From: Kofleriaceae bacterium
Lineage (GTDB): Bacteria; Myxococcota_A; Polyangia; Haliangiales; Haliangiaceae
DNA: 64,000 nt
NCBI GenBank assembly: GCA_018057825.1
Contig: JAGPCY010000007.1
Location: 124,001-188,000 of the forward strand
Direction: 5' to 3'
Shown here: positions 9,387 to 18,449 of the stretch, piece after piece
Layout: each line of letters begins with the position of its first letter
Position numbering within the stretch: position 1 is the first letter of the stretch
The notes under the pieces: model-generated
What the model saw: the letters and a program-made list of their open reading frames with translations, nothing else
What the model was told of the DNA's origin: nothing
Database searches by the model: none
Translations under genes and position numbers: made by a program

Positions 9387-10109
9387 TCACCCTTGCGGCG
9401 GCAGCTTCGGGCCGCGGAGGATCGCTCCGGTCTGGGTCTTGGTCCGGGCGCAGAACGCGAGGTCCAGGAAGATACAGCCCTCCGACCCCGGGACAGCTCG
9501 TAGCTGGCACAGCTCGGTCGTGCATTCATCAGGGTCATCGAGCTTTACGCTGACCCGCTCGGTGGTGGCCGTGAGGACGCCGGCGCTCGACGCGTCAAAC
9601 GACTCGACGTCGAGGACGCACGTCACCCCGTCGGCGGCCACCGTCGCCACCTTGGCGTGGAAGCCGTGGTATCGGCGCTGCGTGCCGTTGTCATCGAGGA
9701 CCATGCTCTGAAACTGGTAGATACCCTTGGACTTGTAGCCGTAGCCATCGGGCCACACGTTGTTCGAGTCGAACTGCGGCCGGACCTTCGCAAACTCGGC
9801 CTGGGACAGGTAGATCGCGCCGCGGTCTTCGAGGCCGCCCGCGACGACGGTCGTGACCGGGAAGGCGTCGGGTACCTTGTAGTGGTTGCTGATGGTCTTG
9901 ATCAGCCGGCCGTCTCGTCGGACCCCCACATCATCGAGTTCGACCGGACTGGCCTTGTGCCTCGGGGTCGCGTCGAGATCGACCTTCCACGCGGGGCCGC
10001 TCGGGACGGTTCGGATGCCGGCGACGTACTCGACCGCGGCGGGTTGGGCGATGTTGTCGAGGACGAGCGCGCCGACCCCATTGAACAGCTTGTAGTTCGC
10101 CATGGTCAC
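9387..10109 (-). CDS. Unknown protein, 240 residues
   Basis: Starts at GTG (10109) or at the in-frame ATG two codons later (10103), giving MANYKLFNGVGALVLDN. No family recognised and no signal peptide. The composition is less Ala/Arg-rich than the neighbours and includes a Cys-containing C-terminal part (CTTELCQLR, GCIFLDLAFC). It lies 30 bases downstream of the sigma54-type activator on the same strand and ends three bases after the convergent kinase gene, so it may be co-transcribed with the activator. A secreted-effector or substrate role cannot be decided from sequence. Confidence 0.72.
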   Translation of the reverse strand: MTMANYKLFNGVGALVLDNIAQPAAVEYVAGIRTVPSGPAWKVDLDATPRHKASPVELDDVGVRRDGRLIKTISNHYKVPDAFPVTTVVAGGLEDRGAIYLSQAEFAKVRPQFDSNNVWPDGYGYKSKGIYQFQSMVLDDNGTQRRYHGFHAKVATVAADGVTCVLDVESFDASSAGVLTATTERVSVKLDDPDECTTELCQLRAVPGSEGCIFLDLAFCARTKTQTGAILRGPKLPPQG

Positions 10110-10139
10110 TATCCATGCACAGCGCGCCGGGCGCGCGGG

Positions 10140-11636
10140 TCAGGATCGCGGGCGCTTCAGCTCGAAGGCCGCGATCAGGTTGTAGAGGTGCGAGCGGGCG
10201 ATGCCGAGCCGCGCGATCGCGGTCGGCAGGTCCCAGTCGCAGTCGGTCAAGACGTCGAGGACGAAGCGGCGCTGGAAGCGGCGCGTGGCCTCGCGGTAGT
10301 CGGGTTCGTCGTCGGCGATGGGCCGCGCCGGGAAGACATGGGGTGGGCGCAGCGCGGTGGCGCCGTCGGCCGCGGCGCGGATGGCACCGGCCTCCAGCGC
10401 GTTGGCGAGCTCGCGGATCTGGCCGGGCCAGGGCTCGTCGGCGAGCGCGGCCAGGGTGGCGCGCGGCAGCTCGAGCGCGGGGAGGCCGTGGCGCGCGCAG
10501 GCGTCGCGGCACAGGTGGTGCGCCAGGTCCGGAAGGTCGTCGCGGCGATCGGCCAGCCCGGGCATCTCGATCGTCACGACGTTGAGCCGGTAGTAGAGGT
10601 CGCCGCGGAAGGTCTGCTTGTCGACGCGGTCGCGCAGGTCGACGTTGGTCGCGGCGATGATGCGCACGTCGGCCGTGACCAGCTGCGCGGCGCCGACCGG
10701 GTAGTACTGCCGGTCCTGCAGGAGCTGCAGCAGCTTGGCCTGCGCGTCGAATGGCAGCTCGCCCACCTCGTCGAGGAACAGCGTGCCGCCGCGGGCGGCG
10801 CCGACCTTGCCGACCGTGCGCTGGGTCGCGGTCGAGTGCGCGCCGCGCTCGACGCCGAACAGCTCGCTCTCGACGAGGTTGGCCGGGATCGCGGCGCAGT
10901 TGACCGCTACGAACGGGCCGCCAGCGCGCCGGCTGTTGGCGTGGATCGCGCGCGCGAGCTCGGACTTGCCGGTCCCGGATGGCCCGGTGATCAGCACGCC
11001 GACGTCGAGCGGAGCCATGCTGGCGGCTTCCATCAAGACACGTGCCAGGGCGCGGCTCCGGCCGATCAGCCGCGGGCTGATGAAGCGGCGGCGCACGTCG
11101 GCGGTGTGGTCGACGTCGTCGCCGGGCGCGCGCACGCCGCGCACGCGCTCGGCCACCAGCGCCAGCTGCTGAGCGAACAGCACAGCGCATTCGCGGTGGC
11201 GTGAGTCGAAGCTCGCGCCACCGGCGCGGCCCTGCAGGTAGACGACGCCGATCGGCGGCGCCCCGACCGGCGCACACAGCACCGCGTCGATCTCGTTGCG
11301 CCGCACGCTGCCGCGCTCGGCGAAGCGCGGATCGTCCTTGGCCGACGGCGTGTCGATCAGCTCGCCCGACGCCAGCGTCGACGCGATGATCCCACGCGAG
11401 ATGTCGGCGCGGATGGCCGCGACCGCGTCGCCGGCGGCGCCGTGGGCGCGCCAGAATGCGGGCTCGCCGGCGCGATCGGCGTACAGCTCGAGGTACGCGA
11501 TGCGGGCGCCGGTGGCCTCGACGATCACGGCCAGCGCGCGCTCAAGGAGCGGCGCCAGCTCGCCGCTCGCGCCCAGCTCAAGCAGTTGGCGATAGTACGT
11601 CTGCATCGTGTCGACGTCGTCGCGCCCCGAGGCCAT
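10140..11636 (-). CDS. Sigma54-dependent-type transcriptional activator (GAF, AAA+, Fis-type HTH) with variant GAFTGA loop
   Basis: 498 residues from the ATG at 11636. Residues ~15-170 form a GAF-like sensor domain. The AAA+ domain has Walker A GPSGTGKS at 218-225 and Walker B GTLFLDEVGEL. The sigma54-contact loop, normally GAFTGA, reads GAHSTA at 265-270. The C terminus carries a Fis-like HTH (CDWDLPTAIARLGIARSHLYNLI). Members of this class remodel sigma54-RNA polymerase. With the Phe and second Gly of the loop replaced, contact with sigma54 may be changed, so this could be a specialised myxobacterial subgroup. It is divergent from the degenerate subtilase gene across 128 bases. Confidence 0.88.
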   Translation of the reverse strand: MASGRDDVDTMQTYYRQLLELGASGELAPLLERALAVIVEATGARIAYLELYADRAGEPAFWRAHGAAGDAVAAIRADISRGIIASTLASGELIDTPSAKDDPRFAERGSVRRNEIDAVLCAPVGAPPIGVVYLQGRAGGASFDSRHRECAVLFAQQLALVAERVRGVRAPGDDVDHTADVRRRFISPRLIGRSRALARVLMEAASMAPLDVGVLITGPSGTGKSELARAIHANSRRAGGPFVAVNCAAIPANLVESELFGVERGAHSTATQRTVGKVGAARGGTLFLDEVGELPFDAQAKLLQLLQDRQYYPVGAAQLVTADVRIIAATNVDLRDRVDKQTFRGDLYYRLNVVTIEMPGLADRRDDLPDLAHHLCRDACARHGLPALELPRATLAALADEPWPGQIRELANALEAGAIRAAADGATALRPPHVFPARPIADDEPDYREATRRFQRRFVLDVLTDCDWDLPTAIARLGIARSHLYNLIAAFELKRPRS

Positions 11637-11764
11637 GCGCGAACCATGCCGCAGCCTGTCGACTGCCGGCAAGGCGAGAACGTCCAGGATATCGGACCGA
11701 CAGAGGTTTCGGTGTCTACTTGCATGGACGCGCTCGCGGCCTCGTCTTTGCAGCCGCACCTCGC

Positions 11765-12667
11765 GTGATCCTCGATTGCCTGGTGGTCAAGCTCGATGGT
11801 GAGGTCGAAGCGGCGCAGCTCACGGGCCACGAGCTGGTCGCCTTGGACCGCGATCCGCAGGTGGCCGTGGTCGCGCCGGTGATGGCGGTGCGCGACCTGG
11901 CCGTCGGTGGGTCGGTGATCGTCGACGCTGGCGTGTGGGGGACGCGCCCCGAACCCCGCGGCGCGGAGGTGACCGTCGCCGTCCTGGGCGCCATGGCGCT
12001 GCCGCCACTGGCGCGATCGGTGACCACGCTCCGCCGTCCCGTGCTCGATGCTCACGGACACGCGACGACCGCGCAGCTCGCCGAGGCGCTGGTCGACGTC
12101 GCGCGCCTCGGAACGCAGGTGGCCTTGGTGACGATCGACTGCGACGTGCCGGCGACGATAGCTGGGCTCGTGGCCCGCGGCTACGCGCCGCCGGCGGCGA
12201 TGGCGACCGCCGTGGCGCACCTGGTGGCGAACGCGGACGCCTTGGCGGCCGTCCTCGCGCGCCGCGCCGAGCTGCTGGTGGTCGCCCCGGTCGGCGACGA
12301 CTCGCGCCGTGGGCCCGACGTGCCGGGCGGTCCGGTGCTGGTGCCGGCGACGATGATCGCGCGGTTGCCGCGGGTGCTCGGCGTGGGCGCAGTGACCGCG
12401 CACCGGGCTGGGCTGATCGTGGCGCCGACGTCCAACCTGTTTCCGACGCTGGTCGCCCCGGGCGATAGCGGCGCAGGGGCCTGTGCGACGACGGTCGCCG
12501 CGGCCCGCGTCGCGGCGCTTGCGACGCGCTGGTGGGGAGCTGCACCGCGAGGGACGGTCGCCGATGTGGTGCGGACGCAGATGATCGCCGCGGCGACCCA
12601 GGGCTCGTTCGCTGCGCCCCCCGACCCGGCAGAGGTCGGTGCGGGGCTGGCGCAACCGCCGCGGTGA
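11765..12667 (+). CDS. Degenerate subtilase-like (S8) protein, probable pseudoenzyme
   Basis: 300 residues from a GTG start; ATG starts upstream are in other frames or in the divergent gene's 5' region. The family is inferred from motif order: VTVAVLG (normally VAVLDTG), GHATTA (normally GHGTHVAG), LLVVAPVGDD (normally VVAAAGND), VPATMIARLPRVLGVGAV, then SNLFPTLVAPG and GACATTVAAARVAAL (normally GTSMATPHVAGVAAL). In this alignment the catalytic Asp becomes Gly, the His is kept, the oxyanion Asn becomes Asp and the Ser becomes Cys. It is therefore probably not an active serine protease. No signal peptide was seen. Its position divergent from a sigma54-type activator suggests control by that protein. 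Confidence 0.68.
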   Translation: MILDCLVVKLDGEVEAAQLTGHELVALDRDPQVAVVAPVMAVRDLAVGGSVIVDAGVWGTRPEPRGAEVTVAVLGAMALPPLARSVTTLRRPVLDAHGHATTAQLAEALVDVARLGTQVALVTIDCDVPATIAGLVARGYAPPAAMATAVAHLVANADALAAVLARRAELLVVAPVGDDSRRGPDVPGGPVLVPATMIARLPRVLGVGAVTAHRAGLIVAPTSNLFPTLVAPGDSGAGACATTVAAARVAALATRWWGAAPRGTVADVVRTQMIAAATQGSFAAPPDPAEVGAGLAQPPR

Positions 12668-12788
12668 TCCAATCGCGCGGACCCGCGGTCGCCAGGTGTC
12701 CATGGTCCAGGATGCGCCGCGCCGCGCCACGCCTCGACGCTGTGGCGTCGGAGTCGGCACGCGCCATGCAGCGGCCGCCACTACCATC

Positions 12789-13775
12789 ATGTCGCGCTGC
12801 CCAGCATCCGTCTCGCCGCGCCCGTGGAGCCGCGCCATCGCCATCACCGTCGTGCTCGCCATCGCGATCGGCGCTCAGGCCCAGCCGAACCCCGCGGCGG
12901 AGGCGGCGTTTCGGGACGGCAAGCGGCTGATGGCTGAGAAGCGGTACAGCGAGGCGTGCGAGGCCTTCGCGGCGAGCGATCGGGTGGGGCCGTCCATCGG
13001 GGCGAAGATGAAGCTGGCGGACTGCGAGGAGAAGCGCGGGCGGCTGGCCACGGCGTGGGCGGCGTTTCTGGACGTGGCGAGCTTGATGCGCGGCGACCCG
13101 GCGCGCGAGGCCGAGTACGAGTCGGCCTCGCGGCGAGCGGCGGCGCTGGAAGGTCGCCTCCCGTACCTGACGATCAGTGTGCCCGAGGGCAGTCGAGTCG
13201 ACGGTCTGGTGATCGCGCGGGATGGCGTCGCGATCGATCCCGGGCTCTGGAACCGCGCGATCCCGGTCGACCGCGGGGCGTACACCGTGACGGCGCGCGC
13301 GCCGGGGCACCGCGCATGGACGACAAGCGTGACGATCAGCGGGGACGCCGAGGAGCGCACGGTCGAGGTCCCGCGATTTGAGGTGATGGAGCGCCCGAGC
13401 GACGTGGCCGCGACGGGGACTCGGGCCGTCTCCGTGGCGGCGTCACCGCAGCCGAACCGACGGTCGTGGGTGTGGCCGGGGGTGCTCGGTGCGACCGCGG
13501 TGGCGCTGGGCGGGGTGGCTCTTGGCCTCGAGCTGTCGGCGCGGGAGCGCTACGCCCGAGCACTGACGTCCGGCGATCCGATCGGGCGCCAGGAGCTCTA
13601 CGACGGTGCCGTGGTGCGACGGCGCGGCGCGCTCGGCGTGGGAGCCGGGGCGCTCGCGCTGGCGGGCGTCACCGGCTGGCTCGTGTGGCGCGGTGGGCGC
13701 GGGGACTCTCAGCCGGTGGTCGCGCTGCAGGCCGACGCCGGCTACCTCGGTCTCGCGCTCGGGGGTGGGTTGTGA
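12789..13775 (+). CDS. Periplasmic TPR/PEGA-type envelope protein
   Basis: 328 residues. The ATG opens a signal peptide (hydrophobic ITVVLAIAIGAQAQ). A short TPR-like helical region follows (FRDGKRLMAEKRYSEACEAF), then a PEGA-like beta domain (DGLVIARDGVAIDPGLWN...RGAYTVTARAPGHRAW), and two hydrophobic segments near the C terminus. This domain order belongs to a large myxobacterial family of unknown function often encoded next to kinases and FGE proteins. The stop codon overlaps the GTG start of the next gene (GTGA), so the two are translationally coupled. Confidence 0.8.
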   Translation: MSRCPASVSPRPWSRAIAITVVLAIAIGAQAQPNPAAEAAFRDGKRLMAEKRYSEACEAFAASDRVGPSIGAKMKLADCEEKRGRLATAWAAFLDVASLMRGDPAREAEYESASRRAAALEGRLPYLTISVPEGSRVDGLVIARDGVAIDPGLWNRAIPVDRGAYTVTARAPGHRAWTTSVTISGDAEERTVEVPRFEVMERPSDVAATGTRAVSVAASPQPNRRSWVWPGVLGATAVALGGVALGLELSARERYARALTSGDPIGRQELYDGAVVRRRGALGVGAGALALAGVTGWLVWRGGRGDSQPVVALQADAGYLGLALGGGL

Positions 13776-14938
13776 GGGCCGCGCTCGCGCTCGCCTGGGC
13801 GACGGTCACGGCCTGTGACTTCGGTGGGTTGCCGCCGCTGGTCGACGCGGCGGAGCCGGACGCGGCCGAGCCGGACGCGGTGGAGCCGGACGCGGCGGAC
13901 GCCTCGTCGTCGCCGCCCGATGCGGTCGACGCCCCGGCCCTGCCGCCGGATGCGGTCGACGCCCTGGCGCTGCCGCCCGACGCGCCGTCGTGCCTCGGCC
14001 AGGTGCGCTGTAGCGGCGACACCGCAGAGCAGTGCAACGCGTCGGGGCAGTGGGTCGCGCTCCCGGCGTGCACGAACTACTGCGCGGTGGGCGGCTGTAT
14101 CAGCCCACCTAGCTGCTCGTCGATCGGCAACTGCGCCGGCGGGTCATGTTGCCAAGGGCGGTACCTCCCCGGCGGCACGTACTTCCGCAGCTACGACGGC
14201 GTCGGGAACCTCGACATGACCCACCCGGCGACGATCAGCCCGTTCGTCCTCGAGCGCTTCGAGGTCTCCGTCAGTCGCTTCCGTCGCTTCGTGGCGACCT
14301 ACCCCGGATCGCTGCCGACCGCTGGTGCGGGCCGAAACCCGCACGTCGTCGCCGACCCCGGCTGGGACAGCGCGTGGACCATGGCGATGCCTGCCACCAA
14401 GAGCGCCCTCGAGGCCGCGGTCACCTCGTGCGCAGGTGCTACTTACACCATCAGCACCGGCGCGAATGACGAGCTGCCGGTCAACTGCGTGACCTGGCAT
14501 CTCGCGCAGGCGTTCTGCATCTGGGATGGCGGCCGATTGCCCTCAGAGGCCGAGTGGAACCTCGCAGCGGCTGGAGCTGAGGAGCAGCGCGTCTATCCGT
14601 GGTCGTCGCCACCGACCAGCGTCGCGATCGACGTGACGCGAGCGACCTACGCAAGCGCGGGGCCGGCGCCGGTGGGATCGCGGCCGGCGGGCGCCGGGCG
14701 TTGGGGCCAGCTCGACCTGGCCGGGAACCTGAGCGAGTGGTTGGCAGACTGGTATCGCACGCCCTACGCGACCAGCAGTTGCAACGATTGCCAAGACCTC
14801 ACCGCAGCGACGGCACGCGTCGTCCGCGGGGGCTACTACGGTAGCAGCGGCGGCGCGGTCACCGCCAGCCAGCGCAGTAGCACGGCGCCCGGGTCCGCGA
14901 ACTCGGCAACGGGGTTTCGGTGTCTTCACGATCGATGA
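13772..14938 (+). CDS. FGE-sulfatase-domain lipoprotein with Asp-Ala-rich linker
   Basis: 388 residues from a GTG that overlaps the stop of the upstream gene. A very short lipoprotein signal (VRAALALAWATVTAC) is followed by a ~45-residue low-complexity linker of repeated DAxEPDA and PPDAVDA units, then a Cys-rich segment, then an FGE-sulfatase domain with ISPFVLERFEVSV, RLPSEAEWNLAA, QLDLAGNLSEW and a C-terminal GFRCL. FGE-type domains of this sort in myxobacteria are usually not linked to a sulfatase and their chemistry is mostly unknown; some carry out oxidative Cys chemistry. Second gene of a three-gene envelope operon. Confidence 0.88.
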   Translation: MRAALALAWATVTACDFGGLPPLVDAAEPDAAEPDAVEPDAADASSSPPDAVDAPALPPDAVDALALPPDAPSCLGQVRCSGDTAEQCNASGQWVALPACTNYCAVGGCISPPSCSSIGNCAGGSCCQGRYLPGGTYFRSYDGVGNLDMTHPATISPFVLERFEVSVSRFRRFVATYPGSLPTAGAGRNPHVVADPGWDSAWTMAMPATKSALEAAVTSCAGATYTISTGANDELPVNCVTWHLAQAFCIWDGGRLPSEAEWNLAAAGAEEQRVYPWSSPPTSVAIDVTRATYASAGPAPVGSRPAGAGRWGQLDLAGNLSEWLADWYRTPYATSSCNDCQDLTAATARVVRGGYYGSSGGAVTASQRSSTAPGSANSATGFRCLHDR

Positions 14939-14950
14939 AAGGAGAACGCG

Positions 14951-15916
14951 ATGCAAGCCAGTGACATGATCTGGGTGGGTCGCCGGTCAATCGTCGTCGC
15001 GCTCATGCTAACGTGCGCGTGCCCGGGCAACCGGCGCGGGCCGACGCGTGAGTGCGGGGTCGCACAGGAGGTGTGCAACGGCGACGTGTGCTCGTGCCAG
15101 GATGACTCCACTTGCACGGTGCAGGCGCGGCCGCACTGCGCCAGCGACACTGCGAGCGTGTGCTGCAACAACCAGTGCACCTTCGTCCTCGCGCCGGCAC
15201 CGGCGCAGTGCGAGTGCATCGTCGGGGAGGTGCGGGCGTGCGGCAACGGCGGCACGCAGACGTGCCTCGACCAGAACCCAGGGTCGCTGTCGGCCGAGAC
15301 CGACAAGTCGATATGGGACCCGAGGTGTCACGAGCCCGTGCCGCCGCCTCCTGTCGAAACCTGGTATCGCGACGACGACGGAGACGGCTTCTGTGGACGT
15401 CAGCAGGCCAGCGTCAGCACGCCAGGCGCGGGCTGGTCGACGAGCTGTCCGATCGAGCCCGCGGCGTGCGAGGGGATCGCCGCGGTGCACGTGCCGTCGG
15501 TCGAGGTGCCCGGCGACGGGATCGACAACGACTGCGTGGGCGGGGATGCGCCACCGCCACCACCGCCGCCGGCGACGAGGTACTTCCAGGATCCTGACGC
15601 TGATGGTTACTGCGGGACCGCGCAGGACTTCACCAGCGATCCGGGGCCGCCGTGGTTGGCGACGTGTGCCCGGCGAGAGCCGGCGGCCTGCGAGAACGAC
15701 CCGACCCGCAACCCGAGGAAGCACGACGTCTGCGGCAACGGCAAGGACGAGGACTGTTGGGGCGGCGACGCCATCTGCGAGTGCCCGCCGCAGGCCCCGA
15801 TGAAATGCGAGTGCACCCCTGGAGGGTTCGTCAGCGAGTGCGTATCGGTGCGCATCTGCCAGCGTGTCTGTGACAACCAGGCACCCAGCGAAAGCTGCAG
15901 CTGTCGCAGGCAGTAG
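14951..15916 (+). CDS. MopE-like Cys-rich lipoprotein
   Basis: 321 residues with a strong ribosome-binding site (AAAGGAG) eight bases before ATG and only 12 bases after the FGE gene. A lipoprotein-type signal ends at LMLTCAC. The body has over 25 cysteines and two MopE-type units: WYRDDDGDGFCG...DGIDNDCVGGD and YFQDPDADGYCG...NGKDEDCWGGD, each followed by a proline run or acidic loop. MopE repeats are calcium-binding-like, disulfide-bonded surface modules. Likely outer-membrane or surface exposed, and co-expressed with the two preceding envelope genes. Confidence 0.82.
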   Translation: MQASDMIWVGRRSIVVALMLTCACPGNRRGPTRECGVAQEVCNGDVCSCQDDSTCTVQARPHCASDTASVCCNNQCTFVLAPAPAQCECIVGEVRACGNGGTQTCLDQNPGSLSAETDKSIWDPRCHEPVPPPPVETWYRDDDGDGFCGRQQASVSTPGAGWSTSCPIEPAACEGIAAVHVPSVEVPGDGIDNDCVGGDAPPPPPPPATRYFQDPDADGYCGTAQDFTSDPGPPWLATCARREPAACENDPTRNPRKHDVCGNGKDEDCWGGDAICECPPQAPMKCECTPGGFVSECVSVRICQRVCDNQAPSESCSCRRQ

Positions 15917-16087
15917 TCATCACGGCGGACAGGACGGGAGCCCGTGGCACGCGGGCCCACGGTCACGGCCGGGAGCGACGACAACGACGTGATTCGCGCC
16001 CGACCGACGACCACGCCGCGCCGGTCGGACCGATCGACGCCGGACACTGACGCAGGGTCGCGCCTGTCGCGCCCCTTGACGACCCAG

Positions 16088-16108
16088 GTTCGGGTGCTTA
16101 ACCCGAAC
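16088..16108. promoter_or_regulatory. Perfect inverted repeat upstream of the TonB receptor gene
   Basis: GTTCGGGT-GCTTA-ACCCGAAC, eight-base arms with a five-base loop, about 90 bases before the receptor start. It lies in a 280-base non-coding gap and has no T-run, so an operator or RNA hairpin fits better than a terminator. No Fur-box or cobalamin-riboswitch consensus was recognised in the gap. Confidence 0.4.
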
Positions 16109-16196
16109 GATCGTCGACGGTTGCGCCGCTGCGCCGGGGCGCCGCTCGACGGTCCTTCACCCGTAACCCGGGCCCTCGCGCCGCCGTCTCATCCCC

Positions 16197-18449
16197 ATGC
16201 GCCCGATCGCTCTCCTCGTCGCCGCCGCCGCCCTGGCGCCCGCGCTCGCCGCGGCCGCGCCGCTGTCGGGCGTGGTCGTCGATCAGGCCGGCGCGCCGGT
16301 CGCCGGCGCCACCGTCCTGGTGGCGGGCGCCGAGGTCACGACCGACGACGCCGGGCGGTTCACGGTCGACGAGGCCGGCGATGGCCTGCAGGACGTCGTC
16401 GTGGTCGCCGATGGCTTCGAGGCGCTCCTGGCCCGCGCCCGCCCGGGGCGCGAGGCGCGGCTGGTGATGATCGCCGGCGGCAACGTCCGCGGCGTCGAGG
16501 TCGTCGAGCTGGTCGACCAGGCGCCGTTCGTCGACGAGCCGGCCCCGTACGATCTCGATCCGTCGACGATCAGCGGGGTCGCCGGCGCCGGCAACGACGC
16601 GCTCAAGGCGGTGCAGAGCCTGCCCGGCGTGGCCCGCATCCCGTTTGGGCTGGGTGGCCTGGTCCTGCGCGGTCAGAGCCCGCGCAACTCGAGCGTCTTC
16701 CTCGACGGCGTCGAGGTCCCGCTGCTTTACCACTTCGGCGGCCTGGCCTCGTTCATCCCGACCCCGATGCTCGACGGGCTCGAGGTCATGCCGGGCACCT
16801 TCGGCGCGCGCTTCGGCCGGACCCAGGGCGGGGTGGTCGAGGTCCGCTCGCGGGCCGCGCGCACCGACCGCTGGCGCGGCGCCACCGAGGTCAGCCTGAT
16901 CGACGCCCAGGCCCGCGCTGAGGGCCCGGTGGCCGGCGGCGGCGTGATGTTCGGCCTGCGCCGGTCCTACGTCGACGGCATCCTGGCCGCCGCCGCGCCG
17001 GATCTGACCTTGGCGCCGCGCTACTTCGACGGCCAGCTCCGCTTCGATCGCGGCAGCGCCAGCGCGCCCGGCGGTCAGCTCACCGCGCTGGTCTTCGGCT
17101 CCGACGATCTGTTGACGTTCGCCAACCCGGGCGACGACATGGAGGAGGGCTCGAACCTCAACTACCGATCGCGGTTCGTGCGCGCCGCCTTCACCTGGCG
17201 CCGCGAGGAGGGGCCGTGGCGCGCCACCGTGACGCCGTCGATCGGCGCCGACGAGGTGTCGTTGCGCTTCGACGAGCAAGGCATCACTCGCACCAACCTG
17301 CCGCTGGCCTTGCGCGCCGAGACCGAGCGGACCTGGACCAACGGTCGCCTCGCCGGTGGCCTCGATCTGGTCGGCACCCGCTACGGCTTCGACATCACCA
17401 ACGAGGCCCCGGCGATGCCCGGCATGCCCGAGAGCGGCGAGATCACCTCGCGCACCGGCTCGCTGTGGGCCGCCGATCTGGGCGCCTGGGTCGAGGGCTT
17501 CTACCGCTTCGAGGATGGCCGCCTCGGGCTCCGCCCCGGCCTCCGCGTCGATCGCTACGGGCTGTCGGATGAGTGGGTGGTCGATCCGCGCCTGGCCGTG
17601 ACCCACGAGCTACCGGGCGGCTGGACGATGGCGACCGCGTTCGGCCGCTACCATCAGCCGCCGTCGGTGGTCGATCTCGATCCGGCGTTCGGAAATCAGG
17701 CGCTCACCGCGTCGTGGTCGAATCAGGCGTCGTTCGGCGTCACCGCGCCGCTGCCGAGCGCGTCGTCGGTGGCGGTCACTGCGTACTGGGAGCAATCGCA
17801 GGGCCTCGCGGTCGACGCGGTCACCTCGGCCACCGCCCAGGCCGCCGGCGGTCCCCAGGGCGGCGGGGTCGGCGCGGCCAGCCGCGAGCTCACCGACGAG
17901 CAGTTCGGCTCGTACAGCTACCGCGAGAACACCGGCCGCGGTCGCGGCACCGGCGTCGAGATCATGCTGCGCAAGCGCACCGGGTCGTGGGCCGGCTGGC
18001 TGGCGTACACCTACGCCAACGCCGAGCGCCGCGGCGATCCGCGCCTCGATCCGACCTGGCGGCCCTACATCCTCGATCAACCGCATGTGCTCACCGCGGT
18101 GGCCGCGGTCCCAGTCGGCAAGTGGCAGCTCGGCGCGCGCATGCGCTACGCCAGCGGCAACCCGATCACGCCGGTCGCTGGTTCGTACTTCGACGTCGAC
18201 GCCCAGGACTTCCGCGCCGTCGACGGCCCGATCTTGTCCGAGCGCCTGCCGGCCTTCATCCAGCTCGACGTGCGGATCGATCGCACCTGGCGCACGAGTC
18301 ACGGCCTCATCAAGGGCTTCCTCGACGTTCAGAACGCCACCAACCGCGTGAACCCCGAGGGCGTGTCTTACAACTTCGACTACAGCCGGCGCTCGTACAC
18401 CCGCGGCTTGCCGGTGTTCCCGTCGCTCGGCGTGGAGTGGACGCCATGA
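16197..18449 (+). CDS. TonB-dependent outer-membrane receptor with N-terminal CarboxypepD_reg-like domain
   Basis: 750 residues with a Sec signal peptide ending near ALAAAAPL. Residues ~22-100 form a carboxypeptidase regulatory-like beta domain (GVVVDQAGAPVAGATVLVAG). The plug domain follows, with LKAVQSLPGV, LRGQSPRNSSVFLDGVEVP and FGGLASFIPTPMLDGLEVMPG, then a ~500-residue beta barrel rich in alternating aromatic strands and ending SLGVEWTP. This is the layout of Bacteroidetes- and myxobacterial-type receptors for siderophores, cobalamin or glycans. The stop overlaps the start of the next gene (ATGA). The substrate is not identifiable; no riboswitch was seen. Confidence 0.92.
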   Translation: MRPIALLVAAAALAPALAAAAPLSGVVVDQAGAPVAGATVLVAGAEVTTDDAGRFTVDEAGDGLQDVVVVADGFEALLARARPGREARLVMIAGGNVRGVEVVELVDQAPFVDEPAPYDLDPSTISGVAGAGNDALKAVQSLPGVARIPFGLGGLVLRGQSPRNSSVFLDGVEVPLLYHFGGLASFIPTPMLDGLEVMPGTFGARFGRTQGGVVEVRSRAARTDRWRGATEVSLIDAQARAEGPVAGGGVMFGLRRSYVDGILAAAAPDLTLAPRYFDGQLRFDRGSASAPGGQLTALVFGSDDLLTFANPGDDMEEGSNLNYRSRFVRAAFTWRREEGPWRATVTPSIGADEVSLRFDEQGITRTNLPLALRAETERTWTNGRLAGGLDLVGTRYGFDITNEAPAMPGMPESGEITSRTGSLWAADLGAWVEGFYRFEDGRLGLRPGLRVDRYGLSDEWVVDPRLAVTHELPGGWTMATAFGRYHQPPSVVDLDPAFGNQALTASWSNQASFGVTAPLPSASSVAVTAYWEQSQGLAVDAVTSATAQAAGGPQGGGVGAASRELTDEQFGSYSYRENTGRGRGTGVEIMLRKRTGSWAGWLAYTYANAERRGDPRLDPTWRPYILDQPHVLTAVAAVPVGKWQLGARMRYASGNPITPVAGSYFDVDAQDFRAVDGPILSERLPAFIQLDVRIDRTWRTSHGLIKGFLDVQNATNRVNPEGVSYNFDYSRRSYTRGLPVFPSLGVEWTP

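Noticed and set aside
10100-10150. Sigma54 (-24/-12) promoter next to the activator
   Set aside because: No TGGCAC-N5-TTGC-like sequence is visible in the adjoining gaps.
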